Positions 35,209 through 43,000 of a DNA stretch of 58,921 nt are shown here, piece after piece. A program made the translations under genes and the position numbers. Under the pieces are notes generated by a model. It ran no database searches. It worked only from the letters and a program-made list of their open reading frames with translations, and was not told where the DNA came from. Within the stretch, counting starts at the first letter, position 1, and each line of letters starts with the position of its first letter. The stretch lies in assembly GCA_002390425.1 (NCBI GenBank), contig DGPL01000030.1, positions 3,523-62,443 on the forward strand. The letters run 5' to 3'. Origin of the DNA: Kordiimonadaceae bacterium UBA4441 (GTDB lineage: Bacteria > Pseudomonadota > Alphaproteobacteria > Sphingomonadales > Emcibacteraceae).

Positions 35209-35622
35209 TTATTCCTTCTTATATGCAACGGCTTTTATTTCAATAAGCAGATGAGGGTGCGGCAATTGATGTACAGCAATAGTAGTTCTAGCAGGGCCTG
35301 TTTCAGCATTAAAGAATTCCCCGTAAACATCATTATATCCTTTAAAGTCATCCATACTCATAAGGTAGGTGCTGATTTCAACGAGATCAGATAATTCTAC
35401 ACCAGCCGCTTTTAATGTCGTTTCGATATTTTTAATAACGGCGCGGGTTTGCTCCTTTATATCAAGTGATAAATTACCATTTTCATCAATTTCCACGCCA
35501 ATATGACTATTATCTTCGCGACGTGAACTCGTTCCCGATACAAAAATAAAATCGCCCGCTCTTTTAAAATGTGGATATGCTCCTAGCGGCTTTGCCTTTC
35601 CATCAATTATATTATTAGTCAT
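35209..35622 (-). CDS. RidA-family protein, probable 2-aminomuconate deaminase
   Basis: 137 residues of the RidA/YjgF fold, with YPHFKRAGDFIFVSGTSSR at the start, then LVEISTYLMSMDDFKGYNDVYGEFF (cited by position 96-120) and ending PHLLIEIKAVAY. In 2-nitrobenzoate and aminophenol pathways the 2-aminomuconate deaminase (NbaF/AmnD) belongs to this family and releases ammonia to give 4-oxalocrotonate. Its place between the semialdehyde dehydrogenase and the ring-cleaving dioxygenase, with gaps of 8 and 2 bases, supports this over general enamine deaminase function. Confidence 0.88.
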   Translation of the reverse strand: MTNNIIDGKAKPLGAYPHFKRAGDFIFVSGTSSRREDNSHIGVEIDENGNLSLDIKEQTRAVIKNIETTLKAAGVELSDLVEISTYLMSMDDFKGYNDVYGEFFNAETGPARTTIAVHQLPHPHLLIEIKAVAYKKE

Positions 35623-35630
35623 TTTTTTCC

Positions 35631-37091
35631 TTAATGTTTCAAACAGATGGTAAGAGGTTCAGAATAAAATTCTAAGCTGTGAATGCCCCCCTCACGACCG
35701 ATACCGGATAATTTCACACCTCCGAAAGGAGTGCGCAAATCACGTAAAAACCAATCATTTACCCAGCAAATTCCAACTTCCATCTGCCTTGCAATACGTT
35801 CTGCTTTTTCCATATCGGTTGTCCATATTGCTGCTGCCAAACCATAATCACTTTCATTAGCACGATTAACGACTTCGTCTTCTTGATCAAATGGGAATAC
35901 ATGGCATACAGGGCCAAATATTTCTTCATTCACGCAGCGCGCATCATCATTAAGACCCGTCCAGATGGTTGGTTTAATAAAGGCACCATTATCACGGTCA
36001 TCCCCAAAGTCAGGCGTACTTCCTCCTGTGACCAATGTTGCCCCCTCCTCTATAGCAAGCGAAAAGTAGGAAAGAACCTTTTCTCGGTGCCGGCGTGAAA
36101 TAAGCGGCCCCATATCGGCACCCTCTTCTGGTCTACCTATTTTGATATTTTCTGCACTCTCTTTTAAAGCAGCAACAAATTTATCAAAAATGGGCCGTTC
36201 AACGTAAACTCGTTCAGAACAAAGACACACTTGTCCACAATTTGAAAAGGCGGAACGAATTGTACCAGCCACAGCCTTTTCGAAATCAGCATCTGCAAAG
36301 ATAATAGCCGCGTTTTTACCGCCAAGCTCGAAAGAAACAGGTTTAAGTTTATCAGCAGCATTTTTCATGATTGCTGTGCCCGTTTTGCTTTCTCCGGTAA
36401 ATGTAATCGCATCTACATTTGGATGGGCCACCATAAATTCACCTGCTGAGCCTGGACCAAAGCCGTGCACCAGATTAAACACACCTTTCGGCATGCCAAC
36501 ACTATCCATCACCTCAGCGAGTAAGGTCGCGGTTGACGGAGTTTCTTCTGATGGTTTAACAATCACAGCATTACCCGCGGCGAGTGCAGGTGCCACTTTC
36601 CATGTCATTAAAAGCAGTGGTAAGTTCCACGGTGAAATAACCGAAACCACCCCCATTGGCTTATTAACGATTTTATTTGTCGCCCCACGACCATCCAGTG
36701 TTTCCATTTCAAACGACGCTTCTGATTGCTCAAGCACAAGATCCGCAAAAAAACGAAAGTTTGCAGCACCACGCGGAATATCAATATTTTTAACCTGCGC
36801 ATAGGCTTTACCAGTGTCTGCAATTTCGGCCGCCACAAAATCATCAAATCGCGCCGCGATCTCATCTGCCACTTCGTGTAATTTTGCGGCCCTAGCGTCA
36901 ACTGACATTAATCCCCATTCGCCGTTCAATGCTTCTTTCGCGGCAGATACTGCCTCATCAACCAATTTGTCATCAGCTTCTGAAACTAACGCAACAAGGC
37001 TGCCATCAATGGGACTGATGTCATCAAAATAATTTTCTGTATCAACAAACCGTCCAGCGACATAATTTTTCAATATTTTGGATGAGGGCAA
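35631..37091 (-). CDS. 2-aminomuconic semialdehyde dehydrogenase (ALDH family)
   Basis: 486 residues of the aldehyde dehydrogenase superfamily. SPWNLPLLLMTWK (near 155), FTGESKTG, FELGGKNAAI with the general-base Glu and NCGQVCLCSERVY with the catalytic Cys are all present, then IWTGLNDDARCVNEEIFGPV (in part). Context identifies the substrate as 2-aminomuconate semialdehyde from ACMSD, oxidised with NAD to 2-aminomuconate. First gene of the leftward operon and divergent from a LysR gene. It could also serve the lysine-derived 2-aminoadipate semialdehyde, whose dehydrogenase is missing here; this is only a possibility. Confidence 0.88.
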   Translation of the reverse strand: MPSSKILKNYVAGRFVDTENYFDDISPIDGSLVALVSEADDKLVDEAVSAAKEALNGEWGLMSVDARAAKLHEVADEIAARFDDFVAAEIADTGKAYAQVKNIDIPRGAANFRFFADLVLEQSEASFEMETLDGRGATNKIVNKPMGVVSVISPWNLPLLLMTWKVAPALAAGNAVIVKPSEETPSTATLLAEVMDSVGMPKGVFNLVHGFGPGSAGEFMVAHPNVDAITFTGESKTGTAIMKNAADKLKPVSFELGGKNAAIIFADADFEKAVAGTIRSAFSNCGQVCLCSERVYVERPIFDKFVAALKESAENIKIGRPEEGADMGPLISRRHREKVLSYFSLAIEEGATLVTGGSTPDFGDDRDNGAFIKPTIWTGLNDDARCVNEEIFGPVCHVFPFDQEDEVVNRANESDYGLAAAIWTTDMEKAERIARQMEVGICWVNDWFLRDLRTPFGGVKLSGIGREGGIHSLEFYSEPLTICLKH

Positions 37092-37111
37092 TTTAAGCTC
37101 CGATAGATTTT

Positions 37112-37124
37112 TTCAATTATTGAA
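37112..37124. promoter_or_regulatory. T-N11-A palindrome between LysR and the kynurenine operon
   Basis: TTCAATTATTGAA is a perfect 13-base palindrome of the T-N11-A form bound by LysR regulators. It lies 21 bases upstream of the dehydrogenase ATG, where binding would block or position RNA polymerase, and 85 bases before the LysR start. Confidence 0.5.
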
Positions 37125-37208
37125 GAATATAGATTATTTGTATAAACTAAAAATAACAATACTGTTTGTCGTTATAATAAAAAATATATACCGAAGAAGA
37201 TTTAAATC

Positions 37209-38147
37209 ATGTCCGCCAGTCAACTGGAATACCACCTTTTATACCGTTTAAAATTTAGGCAGTTAAGATTGCTTGTCGCAGTAGATGAGCAACGCAATAT
37301 TTTAAAGGCATCAGAACAACTTAATATTGCGCAACCCGCCGCCACAAAAAGTATCCGCGAATTAGAAGATATCTTAAGTGTTTCACTTTTTGATCGTTCA
37401 TCACGCGGTGTAACACCGACACCTTATGGCGAGGTCGTAATCAATCATGCGAAGTTAATCTTAAGTCAAGTGAGGCAGATCAGCGAAGAAGTAACATCAA
37501 TAGCGCAAGGTGTAACCGGACACATCAACATAGGTACATTGCTCGCCGCTTCACCTACCTTGATCCCGAAAAGCGTTTTAAAATTAAAAAAAGAACGTCC
37601 AAATATTACTGTTACCATCATCGAAGGTACAAACGACAAACTAATGCCGGCGCTTCGCACGGGTGATATTGATATCGTGGTTGGAAGGCTTCCTGAATTT
37701 CGAGAACGCGAAGGTATCAGTCAAGATGTGATTTACGATGAACCTATTGCCATTGTTGCGAGAAAAAATCATCCATTATTAGGTGAAAATAATCTTGAGT
37801 TTGCCAAGTTAAAGGAATTTGACTGGATTTTACCACCTACATCTACATCATTAAGGCGGCAAATCGAAAGTGAGTTTCGAAATGAGGGTCTTGAGCCACC
37901 GCGTGAAAGCATAGAATCTATTTCCATATTAACCAATTTCAAATTATTGCGTGAAACCGATATGCTAGCGGCAATGCCCCTCCATGTTGCTGAGCACAAT
38001 GAAGCTCTTGCCGTTTTACCCATTTCATTTAAAGGCGCAAAAAGTGATGTTGGGGTTAGTTACCGGTCCAATTACACACTCTCAACGGCAGTGTTATATT
38101 TTATTGAAACATTAAAAAATGTGGCCACAAATATTGATAAACTTTAG
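37209..38147 (+). CDS. LysR-family regulator of the kynurenine operon (PcaQ/GbpR-like)
   Basis: 312 residues. The helix-turn-helix region FRQLRLLVAVDEQRNILKASEQL (residues 17-39) is followed by NIAQPAATKSIRELED and the effector domain starting VTGHINIGTLLAASPTLIP, a pattern typical of the PcaQ/GbpR group. Divergent from the operon across 117 bases holding a T-N11-A palindrome, so control of that operon is likely. Its last four bases overlap the stop of the convergent aromatic amino acid permease. The inducer may be a tryptophan metabolite; not shown. Confidence 0.85.
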   Translation: MSASQLEYHLLYRLKFRQLRLLVAVDEQRNILKASEQLNIAQPAATKSIRELEDILSVSLFDRSSRGVTPTPYGEVVINHAKLILSQVRQISEEVTSIAQGVTGHINIGTLLAASPTLIPKSVLKLKKERPNITVTIIEGTNDKLMPALRTGDIDIVVGRLPEFREREGISQDVIYDEPIAIVARKNHPLLGENNLEFAKLKEFDWILPPTSTSLRRQIESEFRNEGLEPPRESIESISILTNFKLLRETDMLAAMPLHVAEHNEALAVLPISFKGAKSDVGVSYRSNYTLSTAVLYFIETLKNVATNIDKL

Positions 38148-39373
38148 CCAAATTTTGGCAACACCCCAATTGCCGCCAGTACAAAGCAATTAGCCAGAAA
38201 TGCCGTATATATCAAAATAACATTGATGAGCTTATCGCCGCCCCACACACGAAATTCAGTGTTATCATATTTTTTGCGACTTGCCCGAACACAAAGTGCA
38301 GGGATAAGAGCCGCCATTACCATTCCGACAAGTCCAACAAGACCAATGGCATAAAGAAACCCATTAGGGAAAAACACACCGCCAATGGTTGGGGGTATAA
38401 ACGTAATAGCCGCCGTTTTAAATCGTCCGATACCATCATCACCAAATTTGAATTTATCGGCAATAAAATCAAATAACCCCAATGACACACCAAGGAAGCT
38501 AGAAACCACAGCCATATTGGCAAAGGCATTGACCAGTGCAGATAAGTTTGCGCTTCCCCCAACCATGTTTAACGCACCAACAATGTCACCTATATTGCCA
38601 CCGCTTTCGATAATCGGTTTAAATTCTTCGCGTCCAATGTTTCCCTGCGTCACCATCAACCAAAGTGCATATACAGTTAGTGAAAAAAGTGACCCATATA
38701 GAACGCTTTTTTGAATTCTTTCTGGATCTTTTCCATAATATTTCATCACGCTTGGAATGGTGGCATGATACCCATATGAAGCAAGGAAATAAGGAAGCGC
38801 CGCAAATATAAACGGCATATATTCGGCTTTATTATCTAGCAGGACTGGCAATTGAATCCTCGTGGTAAATTCACCCATTGAAAGCAGAAACGTAATCACC
38901 ATTCCCCCCACAATTATGGCATTGACACGCCCAACCATGGCCGTGCTTACCCATACAATAAATGCCAGTCCAAACGCGAAGGTTAGCCCCGCAACAACTG
39001 GAGGAAGGCTAAGTCCTAACGATGCTTCAATAGTATGACTAACGATAGAGCCACCGCCACTGATATAGGCATAAGTGAGCACATAAAGTACGAATGCAAA
39101 TGTAATCCCGTTAAACAAATTCCATTTTGCCCCAAGCGTATCCTTCACAAAAGTATCGAAGCTTGAGCCACGGGGATAGTTCAAATTGGTTTCAACAACC
39201 ATTAGTCCAGAATTATAAAGAAGGAACCAACTAATCACGAGCGCCACGATAGACCACGTAAACCACATACCTGATGTAATTATAGGCAAAGAAAACATAC
39301 CAGCCCCTACGGTCGCGCCTGCGATGATAGCTGTCCCAACCAATATTGATGGTTTTTTCGTTTCTTTTGACAT
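38144..39373 (-). CDS. Aromatic amino acid permease (Mtr/TnaB/TyrP family)
   Basis: 409 residues with about eleven membrane segments. TAIIAGATVGAGMFSLPI at the N-terminus (about residues 14-31) is the hydroxy/aromatic amino acid permease signature, and TYAYISGGGSIV and ALPYFLASYGYHATIPSVM follow it as in Mtr. It imports tryptophan or tyrosine with protons. Located beside the kynurenine-type operon, it could supply tryptophan. It is followed by a soluble-binding-protein-like gene and a cysteine hydrolase, upstream on the same strand with a 15 bp gap. Family firm, tryptophan preference inferred. Confidence 0.85.
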   Translation of the reverse strand: MSKETKKPSILVGTAIIAGATVGAGMFSLPIITSGMWFTWSIVALVISWFLLYNSGLMVVETNLNYPRGSSFDTFVKDTLGAKWNLFNGITFAFVLYVLTYAYISGGGSIVSHTIEASLGLSLPPVVAGLTFAFGLAFIVWVSTAMVGRVNAIIVGGMVITFLLSMGEFTTRIQLPVLLDNKAEYMPFIFAALPYFLASYGYHATIPSVMKYYGKDPERIQKSVLYGSLFSLTVYALWLMVTQGNIGREEFKPIIESGGNIGDIVGALNMVGGSANLSALVNAFANMAVVSSFLGVSLGLFDFIADKFKFGDDGIGRFKTAAITFIPPTIGGVFFPNGFLYAIGLVGLVGMVMAALIPALCVRASRKKYDNTEFRVWGGDKLINVILIYTAFLANCFVLAAIGVLPKFG

Positions 39374-39388
39374 TAATCTTTCCCTCTG

Positions 39389-40018
39389 TTAAATTGGGTC
39401 ATAACCCCAATCATCCGGTATATTTTTATTAATATGCGTGATGAGATCACTATTTTTCTTAAGAACTGCTAACCCTAATGCAAGCGTATTATAGGGCCGC
39501 TTTGTTTCATGAAATTGATTTTGATATTTATCTTCAACCATCATGCGTCCAACATGCCAATTTAAAGCGGCGGCTAACGCCTTACCTTCCAGCGCACCCT
39601 TAAAGGCAGCATCATAGTCAGCACATGTAATTAGATCGATTTCAGGATATTTATTTTTAATTTCATTCGCTAATGGGCCACGCTCTGGCGTAATAACCGA
39701 TGTCGGCACTTCACCCTCCGCAAGCATTCTATTTGATTTTGGGATAAACCATGCGCCGCCACTAACAATAATTGGTTTTGTAAATTGGTATTTTTCTTGT
39801 CGCTCAGGCGTAATACCAAGTGCAGCAACCGCGTCCACTTTTCCCTTTTCCATATTTGGAATAAGCTCAGGTAAATTCGTCGCAATAAAATTAAATTGAA
39901 TATTGGACGTCGCAAAAATTTCTTTCAATCTCTCAATGATTAAACCTTGTGGTTTGCCGTCTCCTCTTTTGCTAAAGGGGGCGAAATCTGGATTATAAGC
40001 AACCTTAATCACGGGCAT
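39389..40018 (-). CDS. Periplasmic-binding-fold protein without signal peptide (SBP_bac_3)
   Basis: 209 residues starting at the ATG at 40018 behind AGGTGA; the GTG at 40027 is a poorer choice. The fold is that of amino-acid-binding proteins or cyclohexadienyl/arogenate dehydratases: VAYNPDFAPFS at the very N-terminus, GLIIERLKEIF, GKVDAVAALGITPERQEKYQFT (residues 56-77) and LNWHVGRMM late. There is no signal peptide, so it stays in the cytoplasm, and no ABC transporter genes are near. It overlaps the upstream hydrolase by 14 bases. It may be an enzyme or a cytoplasmic sensor of a small aromatic or amino compound. Confidence 0.65.
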   Translation of the reverse strand: MPVIKVAYNPDFAPFSKRGDGKPQGLIIERLKEIFATSNIQFNFIATNLPELIPNMEKGKVDAVAALGITPERQEKYQFTKPIIVSGGAWFIPKSNRMLAEGEVPTSVITPERGPLANEIKNKYPEIDLITCADYDAAFKGALEGKALAAALNWHVGRMMVEDKYQNQFHETKRPYNTLALGLAVLKKNSDLITHINKNIPDDWGYDPI

Positions 40019-40700
40019 GTTGATCACCTAATTTCATTATAAGTTCATCAGTTGAATATAGATCAACGAACAATCGACCAAGCGCATTAAGCGCATTATT
40101 ATGATCATCATCATTTGAAGCCGCATTCGCATCCGTCACCATAATGGTTTTATAATTCATCATCATCGCATCACGCGCCGAACATTCACAGCAAACATCA
40201 GTCAAAGTACCCGTGATAAATACAGTATCAATGTCCGCGCTTTTTAGTTGCGCATCAAGATTACTCGACCCCTGCATGAAGGCGCTATAACGGTTTTTTT
40301 CAATATGTAAATCTGACGGCTTGACGTCAAAACCTGACCATAGCTTATGCCCGTCTTTCCCTTTAACCAGATTTTCCATCATCGCTTTGCGTCGATCATC
40401 TGAAAACAAATTATTTAACACGGACCATTCTTGATAAGTATCCTCATCAAAGGTTGAAATAACCCAGACAACCTTTCCACTTGCTTTTCTAAGCGCGGAT
40501 GCCAGCCTATTGATGTTAGGGACAATATCGCGGGCAACGGGAACTTCAGCAGCCATACCCGGTTTCATAAAATAATTTTGCATATCAATAACCACGAGTG
40601 CCGCTTTAGAGGCATCTATATTTTCAAACGCAAAACGTCGTCCGCCTCTGCGATTTATGGCCGTCTTGATGGTTTCTTCGGTAATATTTGTTTTATGCAT
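40005..40700 (-). CDS. Isochorismatase-family cysteine hydrolase
   Basis: 231 residues. The catalytic triad of the family is visible: Asp39 in VVIDMQNYF, Lys135 in EKNRYSAF, and Cys170 in GTLTDVCCECSA. Relatives hydrolyse N-carbamoyl or amide groups (RutB ureidoacrylate hydrolase, N-carbamoylsarcosine amidase) or isochorismate; the TDVCCE segment and length look more like the amidase branch. Overlaps the next gene by 14 bases, so they are co-expressed with the aromatic permease. An amide such as N-formylkynurenine would fit the context, but such formamidases belong to other families; the substrate is open. Confidence 0.8.
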   Translation of the reverse strand: MHKTNITEETIKTAINRRGGRRFAFENIDASKAALVVIDMQNYFMKPGMAAEVPVARDIVPNINRLASALRKASGKVVWVISTFDEDTYQEWSVLNNLFSDDRRKAMMENLVKGKDGHKLWSGFDVKPSDLHIEKNRYSAFMQGSSNLDAQLKSADIDTVFITGTLTDVCCECSARDAMMMNYKTIMVTDANAASNDDDHNNALNALGRLFVDLYSTDELIMKLGDQHARD

Positions 40701-40765
40701 GTCGGTACGATATATCTTTCATATGAACATGAAAAGAAATAATTAAAAGTAGGTTGGAACTCAAA

Positions 40766-41956
40766 ATGACAAATAAAAAATGGGATAACATTGGACCCGC
40801 GACCAAATCCGTCTGGGCCGGCGAAGAACAATCTTTTTTCGAAGGCGCCGCACAAGTCCCTGTTGTTAATAGTGTTTCCTATAGCCACGATGATGTTGAT
40901 GAATGGTTAGATGTAGCCCTCGGCAAAAAACAAGGCCATATCTATAGCCGAAATACAAATCCCACCGTTAAAGTATTTGAAGAAAAAATGCGCGTCCTTG
41001 AAGATGCCGAGGCCGCCACAAGTTTTTCCACCGGCATGGCCGCTATCAGCGGCATTTTATTCGCGCTTATGTCACCTGGAAACCGCATCGTTTCGGTGAA
41101 AGATACATATGGCGGCACAAGTTTTGTTTTTATGGATCATATGCCGCGCTTTAATGTGGATGTCACCATGTGTGATACCCATGATCAAGATCAGATTGAA
41201 GCTGAAACCTTAAAAGGATGTGATCTGTTATATCTTGAAACACCAACCAACCCGACTATGAAAGTGCTCGAATTAAAGCGTCTTATTGCGGCAGGGAAAA
41301 AAGTGGGCGCGATTGTGGTCGTCGATAATACATTTGCAACACCGATCAATCAAAATCCGATCGCCCTTGGTGCTGATCTTGTGGTCCATAGTGCGACTAA
41401 GTTCATAGGCGGACATTCCGATGCGCTTGGTGGCGTTGTTTGCGGCAGTAACGAATTAATAGATAAAATTTACGGTTTTCGCGAAATAAATGGCGCGACA
41501 CTTGATGCCAATTCGGCTTATTTATTATTGAGAGGATTAAAAACATTAAAACTCCGCATTGATCAACAAAATGCTAACGCCTTGGCTCTTGCGTCATTTC
41601 TTGAAAACCATAACAAAGTCGACAGTGTTTTTTATCCGGGACTTGAAAATAACCCCTTCCATGAAATTGCCAAAGAACAAATGAACGGCTTTTCCGGTAT
41701 GCTCAGCTTTTCCTTGAAGGGTGGTTTTCAATCCGTGCGTAACTTTTTACCGCAAATCCGTTTTGCTCATCGCGCAGCCCATCTTGGCGGCGTTGAAACA
41801 ATCGTCGGTCCACCACGCACAACAAGTCATGTTGAACTGACTGAAGAACAACGCCAGCAATTGGGTATTCCAGAAACCCTGATCCGTTGCTCCGTCGGTA
41901 TTGAAGATATAAATGATATCATTGCAGACTTTGATCAAGCGTTGGATAGTATTTAA
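40766..41956 (+). CDS. Trans-sulfuration-family PLP enzyme (cystathionine gamma-synthase/lyase-like)
   Basis: 396 residues from ATG 40766, with AGGTTGGA as ribosome site; TTG 40754 lies in that site. Cys/Met-metabolism PLP fold: HIYSRNTNPTVKVFEEKM, FSTGMAAISGILFALM (residue about 86), VVDNTFATP and the PLP lysine in SATKFIGGHSD, then GFREINGATLDANSAYLLLRG (positions 230-250). Candidates are cystathionine gamma-synthase, cystathionine beta-lyase and methionine gamma-lyase; these cannot be told apart by eye. Divergent from the hydrolase/binding-protein pair and convergent with oxyR. Confidence 0.85.
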   Translation: MTNKKWDNIGPATKSVWAGEEQSFFEGAAQVPVVNSVSYSHDDVDEWLDVALGKKQGHIYSRNTNPTVKVFEEKMRVLEDAEAATSFSTGMAAISGILFALMSPGNRIVSVKDTYGGTSFVFMDHMPRFNVDVTMCDTHDQDQIEAETLKGCDLLYLETPTNPTMKVLELKRLIAAGKKVGAIVVVDNTFATPINQNPIALGADLVVHSATKFIGGHSDALGGVVCGSNELIDKIYGFREINGATLDANSAYLLLRGLKTLKLRIDQQNANALALASFLENHNKVDSVFYPGLENNPFHEIAKEQMNGFSGMLSFSLKGGFQSVRNFLPQIRFAHRAAHLGGVETIVGPPRTTSHVELTEEQRQQLGIPETLIRCSVGIEDINDIIADFDQALDSI

Positions 41957-41965
41957 TGGGATAAT

Positions 41966-42844
41966 CTATTCCACAAGTTTTTTTGTTAGCTTTGAAACGT
42001 GCCTAATCACTTTCTTTTTTGATGATGATTTTCGCCAGACCATGGCAATGGTGCGGTAAGGACATATTTTATCAAACGGAATATAAGTTATACCCGTTTC
42101 ATTTTGATGCCTTGCAATATTAGGTATAATGGTGATCCCGGTTCCGGACTTTACCATTAACCTCAAGGTTTCAAGACTGGTTGCGCGAAACTCATCCTCC
42201 ACACCGATCCCTTCTCTCTGGCAAAGGTCCAATGCTTGCTCTCTAAAACAGTGACCATCTTCAAGTAACATTAATTTTTCATCATCAAGTTCTGCAATAT
42301 CGATTTTCTTTCTATGGGATAATTTATGGGTTTCCGGCACAGCTAAATAAAATTCATCATTAAATAAAATGTCATGTTGAAATTGGCTTTCGTTTACAGG
42401 CATCGCAAGAAGTGCCGCATCAATTTCACCTGACCTAAGTTTTTGTAATAGAATTTCGGTTTTCTCTTCCAATAATATTAAATTTAGTTTTGGCAGCTCT
42501 TTTTGGATTTTAGTCACAATTGAAGGCAGAATATAGGCGGCCAGTGTTGGAAATGCACCAAGCTTGAATTTTCTTGAAAATGCGTCATTAGAATTCTCAG
42601 CAAGCTCTTTAATAGTATCAATTTCACTCAGTATTCGTTGAGTAGACACCGCAATTTCTTCACCAATTTCAGTCAACATTACTTTTTTGTTTGAGCGTTC
42701 TAAAAGTTGTACGCCAAGTTCAAGTTCGAGGTTTTTTATTTGCGTGCTTAAAGAAGGTTGACTGACAAAGCATTTTTCTGCCGCTCTTCCGAAATGTTTT
42801 TCTTTTGCCACCGCAAGGAAATAACGTAGTCCGCGCAAATTCAT
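41966..42844 (-). CDS. oxyR: OxyR peroxide-sensing regulator
   Basis: 292 residues. LysR fold with the helix-turn-helix near FGRAAEKCFVSQPSLSTQ and the sensor region LLEDGHCFREQALDLC, where the two redox cysteines fall at residues 199 and 208, identical in position to the E. coli disulphide pair. In the reduced state it waits on DNA; H2O2 oxidises Cys199 and activates target promoters. It is divergent from katG across 156 bases holding a textbook OxyR half-site. The pair is a self-contained peroxide response. Confidence 0.93.
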   Translation of the reverse strand: MNLRGLRYFLAVAKEKHFGRAAEKCFVSQPSLSTQIKNLELELGVQLLERSNKKVMLTEIGEEIAVSTQRILSEIDTIKELAENSNDAFSRKFKLGAFPTLAAYILPSIVTKIQKELPKLNLILLEEKTEILLQKLRSGEIDAALLAMPVNESQFQHDILFNDEFYLAVPETHKLSHRKKIDIAELDDEKLMLLEDGHCFREQALDLCQREGIGVEDEFRATSLETLRLMVKSGTGITIIPNIARHQNETGITYIPFDKICPYRTIAMVWRKSSSKKKVIRHVSKLTKKLVE

Positions 42845-42874
42845 TTAGAAATCCAATCATCAATAAAATTGATC

Positions 42875-42903
42875 ATAGTTAAAAACTATTGATATCATAA
42901 TTA
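42875..42903. promoter_or_regulatory. OxyR-binding site in the oxyR-katG gap
   Basis: ATAGTTAAAAACTAT (42875-42889) fits the OxyR motif ATAG-n7-CTAT exactly, including the inner t and a. A weaker second element, ATAATTATATA starting at 42897, follows at the expected seven-base spacing. It would control both katG and oxyR. Confidence 0.65.
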
Positions 42904-43000
42904 TATAATATTTTCCATATGAAACGCCTTCCACTAGTCTTTTAACCATCAGCTAAGAAAATCTTGGCTAATAGTTACTTTCAAAAGAGAGAAGGAAGAA

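Noticed and set aside
36367..36901. Long frames opposite the semialdehyde dehydrogenase
   Set aside because: They are antisense shadows of a well-conserved ALDH gene, with low-complexity Ser/Thr/Ala content.
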